DNA of 64,000 nt from Streptomyces sp. NBC_01341 (GTDB lineage: Bacteria > Actinomycetota > Actinomycetes > Streptomycetales > Streptomycetaceae): positions 5,146,001-5,210,000 of the forward strand of contig NZ_CP108364.1 of NCBI RefSeq assembly GCF_035946055.1, given 5' to 3'. Under the pieces are notes generated by a model. It saw nothing but the letters and a program-made list of their open reading frames with translations. It made no database searches and was not told the DNA's origin. Of this stretch, positions 1-8,840 are shown piece by piece. Both the position numbers and the translations under genes were made by a program. The first letter of the stretch is position 1. Each line of letters begins with the position of its first letter.

Positions 1-83
1 TCGAGGTCACGGTCTTCACCTCGGATGCCGACGGCATGGACAAGTTCCTGACAGGCCATCCCATTCGGGTGGAAGGGGTCTGA
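1..83 (+). CDS. C-terminal end of an unknown protein (partial)
   Basis: An open frame enters from the left edge and stops at TGA 81-83. It leaves 26 residues ending in HPIRVEGV. The codons show the G/C third-position bias of the rest of the window, so a real gene end is likely. Too little is present to name a family. It lies 371 bp upstream of the SUKH-like gene on the same strand. Confidence 0.5.
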   Translation, partial: EVTVFTSDADGMDKFLTGHPIRVEGV

Positions 84-454
84 CCGCCGGCGCCGGGGCC
101 CTCCGTCGCACCTGCGGCGCAGGGTCGCGGAACGTACCCCGAGTGCCGCGTCGGCCGCGGTCACGTCGGCCCGCGCCACCGGCCAGTCGTTCGCAGCGGG
201 CGGAGCCGGTACTACGCCGACCGGCATCCGCTGCGTCATCCGCCTGACCGGCCCACTCCGACACCGTCGAAGGCTCCGGCTCACGGCCGGCGCGGTGACG
301 GCGGCGCTTCCAGAAGTGGGGCGAAGCTCGCAAGCGCACCTTCGCGTATCAATGACTGGTGGGCGTACGGCCAGACGCCGGTTTTCGATAGGATGACAAT
401 TGCTTTTCGGTGTTCACGCACATTCTGGGCGACTGCAAGCACGGAGGATACTGA
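84..454. other. Intergenic region upstream of the SUKH-like gene
   Basis: No convincing gene is present on either strand; the minus-strand frames here are arginine/proline-rich shadows. The last 80 bases are visibly richer in A/T than the rest. They hold a possible -10 hexamer TAGGAT at 389-394 and a strong ribosome site GGAGGA at 443-448, so this is probably the promoter and leader of the next gene. Confidence 0.4.
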
Positions 455-1063
455 ATGAATAGCTCTGCGCCGGACGGGACCCGTGACCTCCGGCTTCTGT
501 GGCGGCGATTTGAAGGCTGGCTCCGGGCGAATGCCCCTGGTGATTTTTCCGTGCTTCGCCCGGGCGTGCCCGCTTCCGAGGTGTCGGCGCTGGAGAACGA
601 GATAGGATTTTCACTCCACTCCGAACTGCGGTCTCTTCTCGAAGCGGTCGACGGTGTCACGCCCCGAAGGTCCAGCATGGAACCCGGGGCATTTTTTGTC
701 GGGTACAGCCCTCTGGCTTCCGACAAGATTCTGGAATCTCATCTGTACCTCGTCTCCATGGCGCGCGACGCTGTCGAGGACGGCTACGAGGAGGAGGTGG
801 TCGGAAGGACCGCTCATCGCCAGTGGGTTCCATTCGCGGGGAGCGTCACCGGCGACTTGCTTTTCGTCGACCACCGGCCCGGTCACTTCGGTGAAATCGG
901 GGAGGTGTCGTTCGGCGACCCCGAGTATGTGAGGCTGTGGCCCTCTCTGAGTCTGATGCTCGACGACCTCTGCAATGCGGTGGAAGGTATGACGCAACTC
1001 CCCGCCGTGAGACGTTCTCCATCTGTTCACGACAACCGGATGCTGGAGTGGGTCACCGGTTGA
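455..1063 (+). CDS. SMI1/KNR4 (SUKH) superfamily protein
   Basis: The 202-residue protein has the layout of SUKH proteins. A helical N-terminus is followed by a motif like 'PGVPASEVSALENEIGFSL' and an acidic loop region, then a block around 'GDLLFVDHRPG' and a C-terminal 'LWPSLSLMLDDL' segment. SUKH proteins are commonly immunity partners of secreted or contact-dependent nuclease toxins in bacteria. ATG 455 is preceded by GGAGGA about 7 bases upstream. The gene converges on the large secreted protein with a NucA/NucB-like C-terminus, and the two share a terminator. A toxin/immunity link is an inference, because the pair is not co-transcribed. Confidence 0.7.
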   Translation: MNSSAPDGTRDLRLLWRRFEGWLRANAPGDFSVLRPGVPASEVSALENEIGFSLHSELRSLLEAVDGVTPRRSSMEPGAFFVGYSPLASDKILESHLYLVSMARDAVEDGYEEEVVGRTAHRQWVPFAGSVTGDLLFVDHRPGHFGEIGEVSFGDPEYVRLWPSLSLMLDDLCNAVEGMTQLPAVRRSPSVHDNRMLEWVTG

Positions 1064-1071
1064 AGGAGAAA

Positions 1072-1110
1072 GAGTGGCCCGCCGGACCACGTGGGTCCGG
1101 CGGGCCACTC
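1072..1110. terminator. Bidirectional hairpin terminator
   Basis: A perfect 17-bp stem, GAGTGGCCCGCCGGACC at 1072-1088 and its complement at 1094-1110, encloses a 5-base loop. It sits between the stops of the converging genes at 1063 and 1125. There is no U-tract, as is common in Streptomyces. Confidence 0.8.
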
Positions 1111-1124
1111 GGAGCCTCTGCCCT

Positions 1125-4100
1125 CTAGGTGATGTTGCAGACGGAGCTGAGGTCGCAGCCCTCGTATCCGGTCTGGACGAAGTAGGCGTCACTGTCCAGG
1201 AGCCGGACCTCCGTCGTGAACCGTCCGAGGTCACCGCCCGCGTCGGTGTTCTGCCTGGCCGGAACCGCTGCTCGCCCGCAGGGCTCGTTCCAGCTCGGAT
1301 ACGTGTAGTTGTTGTCGAGTTCGAGCATCCACGTACCGTCGGTCTGCTTGTCCGCGTACATCTGGACGCAGTACTTTCCGGACGTGAGCGTCATTCCGCC
1401 GCTTTCGCGGGACTTTGCGAACGGATATTCATCGCAGCTTTCGCCGTCCGCTGCCGTGTTGGGTTTCCACTCCGCCACGGCGAGCATGCACATCTTGTCC
1501 CGATTCTCTTTTGCCTTCGAGTCGTCGGCGAGTCGGTGCAGCGGCTTGTTATGTTCTTCGCTGCCCGGGTGCGATGCCAACTTTTCCATGAGAACCCAGT
1601 AGTACGCGGCTGCGGCAGGGTACTTCTTCGTGCTGAGCGGGAGCGTCGGAGTGTACTTGGGGAAGACGCATCCAGTGTTTCCCCCCACCTTGTTGTCGCA
1701 CCGGACGTCGAAGCCCCTGTTGCTCCACTTGGGAACGGCCTGGACTGCCGACTGCGGAGTGGACCAGCTTGTCTCCCACGTGAAGTCGAGCACTTTCTCC
1801 CCGCCGGTGACCTTGTTCCACGTGTACGTATTGGTACGCGTGGCTACGTGGGGGTCTCCCGTTGTCCAGGTGGTGCCGCCGATCCAGGCGCCGTTGCTCT
1901 CGGTGCAGTCCGTGGTGGACCAGCAATCCTCCAGGAACGAGGTCATCGTGGTGGAGGTGATTCCGGTCATGTTGACCAGCGAGAGTTCTGTCCACGTGGT
2001 GAACTGATTGGATTTCGGATTCAGAGTGATTTCCTGGATGACCTTGATGGTCGCATTGCCGACGGGAGCGCCGTCGCGTGTCGCGGTCAGAGGAAGGAGT
2101 CCACGCATGCACCCTTCCGTTCTCGTCTGCATCGCCGCGCCGTTGATGTTCTTGCACCACCCCACGGGACCCGCCGCCGCTGCGGCCAAGGACGACTTGG
2201 CCGCTCCCTGCGGCTCGGCGTCCTCCTCGTTCGTGTCGCTGAGTGGTTCGTAGGCGGCGCACAGGGTGACGCCGTCGCCGCCGGTCGAGCACGACTCCTT
2301 TCCGGCTATGCCCCTGAGTGACGAGGACATGAGCGACGACATCCCCGTGACACTGACATCCTTGGCCTTCTGCGCGGCAGCGAAGTCGACATCGGGAACA
2401 TTCGGGTCCGCTTCAGGGAAGATGATGGCGTTCAGTCCGTCGTGGTCACCCGGTACGAACGCGAGTGCGTCGAAGGCGATGTCAGCAGTCCCGTCGCCAC
2501 CGTTGAAGTTGTCGAGGCTCACCTGCGGCGTCGTGTCGTTGAAGCGGTAGGAGCCCAGAGACACCCACTTGTTGGACTGGTTGTCCTTCTGGGAGATCGT
2601 CTTGGTGACGGTTCCGAAGGCCGTCGTGATCTTGTAGTTGGCGGCACCCGTCTGCGCTCCATGGTCCGGAACGTGGGCGAAGACCTCGGCTTGGCCTGCG
2701 TGTGTGGTGATCTTGCTTCCGAGCTTCCAGGTGCCGGTGACCTTCATCCGGTCGCCCGGTGGCGGGTACGACTCGGGAGAGCGGGTGTGGGTGAACCAGA
2801 AGTGGTTGCCGTAGCCGGCGCCGATCTGATGGGTGTCGATCTTGCCGGGGTACGTGGTGACCGTCTGCCCGGTCTCGGAGTCGACGATGTCGGAGGGCTG
2901 ATAGGTCAGGGTGAACGTGCCGTCCGACTTCGCGGCCCCGCATCCGCGTGAGCTCGAACCCGCGGGGGTCGTGCCGGCGGGAAGATCGTCCACTATCAGC
3001 GCGTTCGACGGCAGACCGCTGCTGCACCGCGGCGGGTAGGAGTTGGCGTCCGCCTGTTCCGGGTACGACGTGTTGAACCTGTGGACCTGGTGGCCGCATT
3101 CGGCCCCGGTGTCACAGTCTTTCCATTCAGCGGATTTGCCCCACCAGCAGTGCAACCAGTGTGCATTGGTGTCACTGTCGCCGGCGTCCAGTGCGCAGGC
3201 CCCCATGCCGGGGTCGTTGGAGTCGGTGTCCGTGACCTTGGACGGGTCGCAGTAGTTGGACGTGTCACAGAAGGTGTCCAGCGGCGGCTTCACCGCTGCT
3301 CGCTCAAGGTCGCTGTTCCACCAGGCGGCCAGGTAGCCGGGCCGGAAGTCGCCGGGCGCGAACATCGCGGAGATCGGGCGTGCGGCCCAGCCCAGCACCT
3401 TCTCCTCGTACGGCCAGTCCTGCGGGTGCGCGGCATGGGAGTAGTCGTCCAGATGCGGATCGACGGCGTGCTGCAGGAACGGGACCCTGTTCGCCTTCCA
3501 CAGCGGGTTGGCAGGGTTGTTGGTCCAGCCCACCCCCTTGTGCCCGGCGGAGTCGGCGGCCGCGTAGAAGCCCGAGTTGTAGGCCCACAGGGCGAGGAAC
3601 CAGTTCTCGATCCACTGCGGGTGACCGTTGTTGATCATCATGTCCTGGCCGTGGAGATCGTTCCACTTGCGGGACAGGATCGTCACGCCGTAGGCGATGT
3701 TGGCGGCGTAGTCCAGAGCGACGGCTTCCTGCGTGGAGGGCGGCAGCGCCGTCTCGCCCTCCTTGGTCTTGCCCGCGAGCCGCATGCCGTCGGTTGCCTG
3801 GGTGATGCCGTAGCCGCAGTCGGCCTCGGAGAAGTTGATGCGCCACGGGTCGGCCTGGGTACCGTCGGACGTGTACTGCGTCCCGTAGTAGTTGCCGATC
3901 AGGCTGTTGGACGTGACGCCGGGCACAGCGAACCGGGTCGCCTGCCACATGTTGGACTCCTGCGCGGTGATGCCGAGCATCACCTGCGAGGGAACGTGCC
4001 AGCGGTCGGTGACGTCCGGGTCCTCGTTGTCGAGGGTTCCGTTGGGGTCACCGGCAAGAGTGATCGGGGGGAACAGCCCTTGCGGGCTGTAGGAGTCCAT

Positions 4101-5609
4101 GCCGGTGTTCTTCCAGTTCGCCGGCCTGCCGACGCCCAGCTCACCGACGACGGCCTGGTCCACGGCCCATTCGACCTGCCGTGGGGTCGGCTGGAACGCC
4201 TGCTTCTTCACGTCGTTGCGAGCCACCGCGCAGTAACGCTCATCGGTGCCCTCGCTCGGACCGCTCGGCGACGCCGCCAGCACCCCGGAGCGAACCGACT
4301 GCGTCGACAGACCGTCGCTGTCGTCGGCCGACGGCTTGGTGGACGACTTCCTCCGCGTCGCGACGCCGAGTGCCGGGGAGAGCCGGCTTCCGGCTTCGGC
4401 CCGCTCGGCGGACAGTTGAGGTGTGGCGTCCAGTTCGGTGTGCTTGCCGGTGGCGACCACATCCAGAGCGATCCGCGCGTCACGGACCTGCTCGGCCTCC
4501 TCGGGTGTGATCAGGCTGGTCCTGCCGTCCGCCCAGGAAGTGGAGATGCCCACGTGGCCCAGACTGGACATACGGGCACCCTTGGCGAGATGCCCGGGGT
4601 TCTTCACCGGGGCCGGGAGAGCCCCCTTGCTCCGGGCCTCACCCGTGAGGAAGACCGTGCCGCCGGATGTGGCCGACAGATCCCAGTCCGTGAGCTTGCC
4701 TTCGGCCACCGTCTTCGGGCTGGTCCTCCCGCCCCGGACCTGCGTGGCGTCCAGGCGCTTGGCCCAGGACCTCGCGTCGGCCTTCCTGGTGTCGGCCTCC
4801 CGGTCGATGAAGGTCACGCCGTCGCCGCTGTCTGCCGCGATCTGGAACGGCACATGCCTCGTCACGGCGAGGACGGTCTCCCTCCGCCCGTTGATGCGGA
4901 CGAGCTTGTTGCCGTGGCCGGCCACGAGGCCGTGCCGGGTCGGGACGGCCGATGTGACCTGACCGGGGAAGGCGACCGGCCGGGACTGCTCGCCTGTCGC
5001 CGCGTCCACGGTGATCAGGCGGGTCTTCTGCTCCTTGTCCCCGTCGTAGGTCAGCTGAGTGAAAACCACATCGTCCCCGGTGCCGCAGCCGGGGGAGAAA
5101 TAGGCCAGCGAGGCGGTGAACGGCAGCTTGGTGACCCGGCCACTGCCCAGGTCGACGACGGCGGTGAAGGCACCGCGCACCATCAGCTCCGGGTTGTTGG
5201 TGAACGCCCGGGGCGCGTAGGCGACAGCCGCGTACTTCCCGGATCCGGTCACGCACGCGTTGCCGACCCAGGCGTCGGCGTCGAATCCGTCCTCGCGCAG
5301 GGTGGCCGCAGTGGTGAACTCGTAGCCGCCCGTCTCCCTGCCCGTCAGGAGATGGAAGCCCGTTCCGTCGCCGGAGGTGGACAAGGCCACATCCTGGGAA
5401 GAGGCGTGGTTCGCTCCCAGGACGGCGGCACGGTCCTGCTTGCGAACCTCACGGGGCTTGCTCGTCGCGCTGGGCAGACTCTTGCCGCCCTGGACGGCGT
5501 TGTCGGGGACCTTCGGCCCCTGAGCCTGCGCGGATATGGACAGCGACGAGGCGAGAAGCGCCGTCGACGCCACCATCACCGCCGCGCGTATCCCTTGTCT
5601 TGCACGCAC
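1125..5609 (-). CDS. Large secreted protein: transglycosylase-like, golvesin-like and NucA/NucB-like DNase domains
   Basis: GTG 5609 is chosen because AAGGGA precedes it and a signal peptide follows at once (positively charged start, a hydrophobic run near residues 9-25, then 'SAQAQ'). The frame is open to 5939, but that part is low-complexity. The mature protein of about 1460 residues seems to comprise several parts. Residues 60-330 look like an N-terminal propeller-like repeat region. Near 540-610 is a lysozyme/transglycosylase-type segment ('ITAQESN', then 'GYGITQATDG'). A golvesin C-terminal-like beta-sandwich lies near 925-1055 and ends 'ADIAFDALAFVP'. The last 170 residues carry the 'CDEYPFA' motif of NucA/NucB deoxyribonucleases near residue 1390. 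I infer an extracellular enzyme or toxin acting on cell wall and DNA. Domain limits are estimates by eye. Confidence 0.75.
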   Translation of the reverse strand: MRARQGIRAAVMVASTALLASSLSISAQAQGPKVPDNAVQGGKSLPSATSKPREVRKQDRAAVLGANHASSQDVALSTSGDGTGFHLLTGRETGGYEFTTAATLREDGFDADAWVGNACVTGSGKYAAVAYAPRAFTNNPELMVRGAFTAVVDLGSGRVTKLPFTASLAYFSPGCGTGDDVVFTQLTYDGDKEQKTRLITVDAATGEQSRPVAFPGQVTSAVPTRHGLVAGHGNKLVRINGRRETVLAVTRHVPFQIAADSGDGVTFIDREADTRKADARSWAKRLDATQVRGGRTSPKTVAEGKLTDWDLSATSGGTVFLTGEARSKGALPAPVKNPGHLAKGARMSSLGHVGISTSWADGRTSLITPEEAEQVRDARIALDVVATGKHTELDATPQLSAERAEAGSRLSPALGVATRRKSSTKPSADDSDGLSTQSVRSGVLAASPSGPSEGTDERYCAVARNDVKKQAFQPTPRQVEWAVDQAVVGELGVGRPANWKNTGMDSYSPQGLFPPITLAGDPNGTLDNEDPDVTDRWHVPSQVMLGITAQESNMWQATRFAVPGVTSNSLIGNYYGTQYTSDGTQADPWRINFSEADCGYGITQATDGMRLAGKTKEGETALPPSTQEAVALDYAANIAYGVTILSRKWNDLHGQDMMINNGHPQWIENWFLALWAYNSGFYAAADSAGHKGVGWTNNPANPLWKANRVPFLQHAVDPHLDDYSHAAHPQDWPYEEKVLGWAARPISAMFAPGDFRPGYLAAWWNSDLERAAVKPPLDTFCDTSNYCDPSKVTDTDSNDPGMGACALDAGDSDTNAHWLHCWWGKSAEWKDCDTGAECGHQVHRFNTSYPEQADANSYPPRCSSGLPSNALIVDDLPAGTTPAGSSSRGCGAAKSDGTFTLTYQPSDIVDSETGQTVTTYPGKIDTHQIGAGYGNHFWFTHTRSPESYPPPGDRMKVTGTWKLGSKITTHAGQAEVFAHVPDHGAQTGAANYKITTAFGTVTKTISQKDNQSNKWVSLGSYRFNDTTPQVSLDNFNGGDGTADIAFDALAFVPGDHDGLNAIIFPEADPNVPDVDFAAAQKAKDVSVTGMSSLMSSSLRGIAGKESCSTGGDGVTLCAAYEPLSDTNEEDAEPQGAAKSSLAAAAAGPVGWCKNINGAAMQTRTEGCMRGLLPLTATRDGAPVGNATIKVIQEITLNPKSNQFTTWTELSLVNMTGITSTTMTSFLEDCWSTTDCTESNGAWIGGTTWTTGDPHVATRTNTYTWNKVTGGEKVLDFTWETSWSTPQSAVQAVPKWSNRGFDVRCDNKVGGNTGCVFPKYTPTLPLSTKKYPAAAAYYWVLMEKLASHPGSEEHNKPLHRLADDSKAKENRDKMCMLAVAEWKPNTAADGESCDEYPFAKSRESGGMTLTSGKYCVQMYADKQTDGTWMLELDNNYTYPSWNEPCGRAAVPARQNTDAGGDLGRFTTEVRLLDSDAYFVQTGYEGCDLSSVCNIT

Positions 5610-6023
5610 AGTAAACGTTTCCCTTCGCTGTTTCCGGTCGGCGACGGGGTAGAACTCGTCGACGTGGATCTTCGGAACCGGGACCGGGCCGTCCTTGCCG
5701 GCCCATGTCGTCCAGCCCGGTTTCCGGTCACGAGCGCCATCGCGGACCGCCCCACTCCGCGCTCGGAGTTGACGGCCGCACGGCCCTACGAGCGGGGCCT
5801 GTCGGACGCGTTCGTGCACTCGGCGCCGACACGCGCATGGCCCGGACGTGCGAGGTCCTGGCGCTGCCGGAACCACGGGTGCGGGACCGCTCGCGCGGAT
5901 CGGGGGCTGGGAGACGGGAGCCGGACCGGGAGTGCTCACCGGGGCCGGGGACGGGCATGGTGCAGGGGCTCCCGGGGGCCGCGACGCGTGCGGCCCCCGG
6001 GGATCAGCAGGTCTGAGGACCGG
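5610..6023. other. Intergenic region
   Basis: No gene is recognised. It holds the ribosome site of the large secreted protein, a GC-rich stretch with only shadow frames, and at its right end the terminator hairpin of the DUF2690 gene. No clear promoter hexamers were found for the 4.5-kb gene. Confidence 0.4.
5971..6001 (-). terminator. Hairpin terminator of the DUF2690 gene
   Basis: A 12-bp perfect stem (CCCGGGGGCCGC at 5971-5982, complement at 5990-6001) with a 7-base loop lies 22 bases past the stop of the minus-strand gene ending at 6024. Confidence 0.7.
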
Positions 6024-6473
6024 TCAGAACTTGGTGCTGCAGGTCATGGGGTACTCGTTGCCCTGGAACTTGACGCAGACCCGGTAGTAGTAGGAGGCAC
6101 CGCCGAGCATGTTGGACCAGTCGCTGCCGTTGTGCGGGATCTCGACGTTCAGCGAGCGGATCAGCTTGCCGGCCGAGTCGTACTTCTCGATGTAGCCGAA
6201 CGAGTTGTAGATCGAGTTGCCGGAGTCGTCGGTGACCCGCACCCATGCGGCGGAACAGCCGCCGGACCAGCGGAGCTCGGCCTTGCGCGAGTTGTTGGTG
6301 ATCGTGCGCTGGGTGGTCACGCTGGCGGTCTCGCACCCGGTCGCGCGGGGTCCCTGGTTGTCACAGCCGGTGCCGCTGCAGCTCGCCGCGTAGGACGTGC
6401 CGGCGAGCGGGATGAGGCCGAGCGCGACGGTGGCGGCGGAAATGGTGGCGAAACGGGTAACTGCGGTCTTCAT
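6024..6473 (-). CDS. Secreted DUF2690-type protein
   Basis: The 149-residue product starts at ATG 6473, with AGGAGAG about 5 bases upstream. It begins with a clear Sec signal peptide ('MKTAVTRFATISAATVAL', cleavage after 'SYAA'). The mature part opens with a cysteine-spaced motif (CSGTGCDNQGPRATGC) and ends 'YPMTCSTKF', which matches the DUF2690 family of small secreted actinobacterial proteins. Six cysteines suggest disulfides outside the cell. The function of the family is unknown to me. It is a single gene with its own terminator, upstream of and co-oriented with the large secreted protein. Confidence 0.75.
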   Translation of the reverse strand: MKTAVTRFATISAATVALGLIPLAGTSYAASCSGTGCDNQGPRATGCETASVTTQRTITNNSRKAELRWSGGCSAAWVRVTDDSGNSIYNSFGYIEKYDSAGKLIRSLNVEIPHNGSDWSNMLGGASYYYRVCVKFQGNEYPMTCSTKF

Positions 6474-7250
6474 GTGTCTCTCCTGGGCGAGCCGGCCCCG
6501 TGCCGGGCGCGAGCCCCCGGACCGGCGATGAGCGGACCAGTCCTCGCGAGAGCCGGCCGACCCACCGATGCGGTGAGGAGCGGGCACCTGCCTGTCCGCG
6601 GCGCGCACCCGTCGCCGTTGGCGGGCATGCCGCGGAGGGCGCGGTGAACCGCGTGTCGCCTTCCCCCGTGAACCGCCCCATGGAGCGGTGGACGCCCGTG
6701 ATCCCCCCGACGTCCGCGGCTGACCTTAGTGCGGCGCCGTCGACCCGACCAGTAAATATGTTTTGGGCATGTGCAGATTTATCAGGGCAAGGAAGATGGT
6801 GCGTGCACGGAATTTGCACAGAAATGGCAAATGTCTGGCTGGAATTGATTCAGTGTCCTGAAATCGCCCACGAGGTCGGGCGGGGGAGTGCGGCTCGCCG
6901 CCAGGGCTCCCGCGCCTGAGCCTCGGCCGGGAGGCTCCGGTCGGGGGCCCGGAGGCCTGCGGCGGAGCGGGTTTCGCGATTCCCCGTGTGCCCATCCCGC
7001 GCGTGCTCGAATGCCTCGCCCTCCGCCTCTCCTCGAGTGAGGAAAACTTCGGGCGAAGGGGCCGTGTGCGTCGATGTATTCGCCGCCATCCTTTCATCCT
7101 TGACGCTTCAAGGGAAATCCTGTGGCGGGCGCCGATAATGGCCCTCGGGAAAGGTGCGGGAGCACTTCCCCGCCGGGCTCGCGGCGGTGCCGTCCGCCGC
7201 CCCCGGACGTCCGCCCTCTGTGCCCCGGACAGGGGCCGTTACCATCCCTT
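6474..7250. other. 777-bp intergenic region with an A/T-rich patch
   Basis: No gene is supported on either strand. Bases about 6745-6865 are strikingly A/T-rich for this genome and contain several TTTGCA/TGCAAA-like words. A promoter or regulator-binding zone is likely, either for the DUF2690 gene (as a long leader) or for something undetected. The right end carries the leaderless promoter of the MFS gene. Confidence 0.4.
7240..7245 (+). promoter_or_regulatory. -10 element, leaderless promoter of the MFS gene
   Basis: TACCAT fits TANNNT. It ends 5 bases before GTG 7251, so transcription would start at or next to the start codon. No ribosome site lies at the usual distance. The -35 is not clear. 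Confidence 0.45.
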
Positions 7251-8522
7251 GTGACCGAAACAGCCGAACCGCGTGTATCCCGCACGCACATACTCGCCGA
7301 CCTGACGCCCCTTCGGACCTCCCCCGACTACCGGCGGCTCTGGTTCGGGAACACCGTGTCCTGGATCGGGCAGGGCATGACGGCGCTCGCCGTGTCCCTG
7401 CAGGTCTACGACATCACCGGATCCGCGTTCTCCGTCGGCCTGATCGGTCTCTGTTCGCTCGTCCCCCTGGTGCTCCTCGGTCTGTACAGCGGGGCCGTCG
7501 CCGATACCGTCGACCGCCGCAAGCTGGGGCTGTTCAGTGCCGGCGGTTCGTTCCTGCTCTCCGTCGCACTGGCCGCCGTGACCTTCGCCGGGGTCGAGCA
7601 CGTCGGGCTGCTCTACGCGGTCGTCGCGCTCCAGGCCGTCTGCTTCGCGCTCAACTCACCGGCCCGCAGCTCGATGATCGCCCGGCTGCTCCCCGCCGGA
7701 CAGCTCCCGGCGGCCAACGCGCTCAACGCGATGACCTCCACCACGGGCGGCCTCGCCGGACCGATGCTCGGCGGCATCATCGTCGGCTGGTGGGGCTACC
7801 GGGCGGCGTACACCGTCGACGCCGTCACCTTCACCGCCTCGCTGTACGCGATGTGGCGGCTGCCCTCGATGCTGCCCGACCGCAAGGAGGGGGAGCAGGG
7901 GAAGGCCGGGAGGGCCTCCGTGCTGGACGGTCTGCGCTTCCTGGGTACCAGGCCCAACCTGCGGATGACCTTCTTCAGCGACCTGAGCGCGATGGTGCTG
8001 GCGCAGCCGCGCGCCCTGTTCCCCGTGGTCGCCGTCGTGTGGTTCGGAGGCGACGCCAGGACCACGGGACTCCTGGTCGCCGCGCCCGCGTTCGGTGCCC
8101 TGCTCGGCAGCGTCTTCTCCGGATGGCTGAGCCGGATCCGCCGGCACGGGCTCGCGGTGCTGATATCGGTGGCCTGCTGGGGCGCCGCCATCGCCGTGTT
8201 CGGGCTCACCCGGCAGCTGTGGCCGGGTCTGGTCCTGCTCGCCCTCGCCGGATGCGCGGACTCCATCTCCATGGTCTTCCGCAACACCATGCTCCAGGCG
8301 GCCGTGCCCGACGAGATGCGCGGCCGGCTGCAGGGCGTGTTCATCGTCGTCGTGGCGGGCGGCCCGCGGCTCGGCGACCTCATGGCCGGTTCCGTGGCCG
8401 ATCTGACGTCGCCGGTCGTGGCCGTGACCGGGGGAGGACTCGCCTGTGTCCTGACGGTCTGCCTGCTGGGGCTGCGCTGGCGCGGCTTCGCACGGTACGA
8501 CGCGCTCGACCCCCGGCCCTGA
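7251..8522 (+). CDS. MFS transporter, EntS-like (MFS_3)
   Basis: The 423-residue membrane protein has twelve predicted helices. It carries the N-terminal 'PDYRRLWFGNTVSWIGQGMTAL' pattern of the EntS/MFS_3 exporters and the loop 2-3 motif 'GAVADTVDRRKL'. This family exports siderophores and drugs; the substrate here cannot be told. GTG 7251 is preferred over ATG 7122, because the upstream 43 residues are proline/arginine-rich and a -10 element sits directly before the GTG. The gene stands alone on the plus strand, followed by the cysteine leader peptide. Confidence 0.8.
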   Translation: MTETAEPRVSRTHILADLTPLRTSPDYRRLWFGNTVSWIGQGMTALAVSLQVYDITGSAFSVGLIGLCSLVPLVLLGLYSGAVADTVDRRKLGLFSAGGSFLLSVALAAVTFAGVEHVGLLYAVVALQAVCFALNSPARSSMIARLLPAGQLPAANALNAMTSTTGGLAGPMLGGIIVGWWGYRAAYTVDAVTFTASLYAMWRLPSMLPDRKEGEQGKAGRASVLDGLRFLGTRPNLRMTFFSDLSAMVLAQPRALFPVVAVVWFGGDARTTGLLVAAPAFGALLGSVFSGWLSRIRRHGLAVLISVACWGAAIAVFGLTRQLWPGLVLLALAGCADSISMVFRNTMLQAAVPDEMRGRLQGVFIVVVAGGPRLGDLMAGSVADLTSPVVAVTGGGLACVLTVCLLGLRWRGFARYDALDPRP

Positions 8523-8611
8523 GGACGCACGTCGTCCATTCACCGGTACGAGCCTGTCCGGCATACGGGCAGGGCTTGTCGTCACGCCCATGGCGCCGCC
8601 AGGATGCCCGC

Positions 8612-8710
8612 ATGGCCCCTGCCCTCGTACCGCGTCGTCACGTGGATCTCCTGCGTGTCTCGGCCATGCTGTGTCGGGCCGATTCCCGCCGCTGTCAGAC
8701 CTGTTGCTGA
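8612..8710 (+). CDS. Cysteine-rich leader peptide upstream of the SsuD-like gene
   Basis: A 32-codon frame starts at ATG 8612 with AGGA about 8 bases upstream. It contains 'RRHVDLLRVSAMLCR', the hallmark of the short putative leader peptides found before sulfur-metabolism genes in actinobacteria, and ends in a cluster of cysteine codons (C21, C28, C31, C32). Such poly-cysteine leaders are thought to sense cysteine supply through ribosome stalling and to control the downstream gene. The next gene, 130 bp away, is an alkanesulfonate-monooxygenase-like flavoenzyme, which fits. Within the leader, GGGCCGA (8676-8682) can pair with TCGGCCC (8736-8742). The attenuation mechanism is inferred. Confidence 0.75.
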   Translation: MAPALVPRRHVDLLRVSAMLCRADSRRCQTCC

Positions 8711-8840
8711 CCCGGCACTCCGGCCGGCCTCGCCGTCGGCCCCTGACGCCTTCGCGTCCCTGACCTCCCGGCCTGCCGCTGCACTTGTGCATGCGTACGC
8801 CCGTGGTGAGTTCCCCGCTGCCGTCCCCCGAGGATGACCC

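Noticed and set aside
3081..6647. 1188-codon plus-strand frame
   Set aside because: It is antisense to the secreted protein, rich in Arg/Gly/Val with no family motifs; a GC-bias shadow.
6850..7089. 79-codon minus-strand frame in the intergenic gap
   Set aside because: AAAGG touches the ATG without spacing, and the composition is not protein-like.
8549..8578. Terminator hairpin after the MFS gene
   Set aside because: The arms AGCCTGTCCG and CGGGCAGGGCT pair imperfectly; too weak to call.
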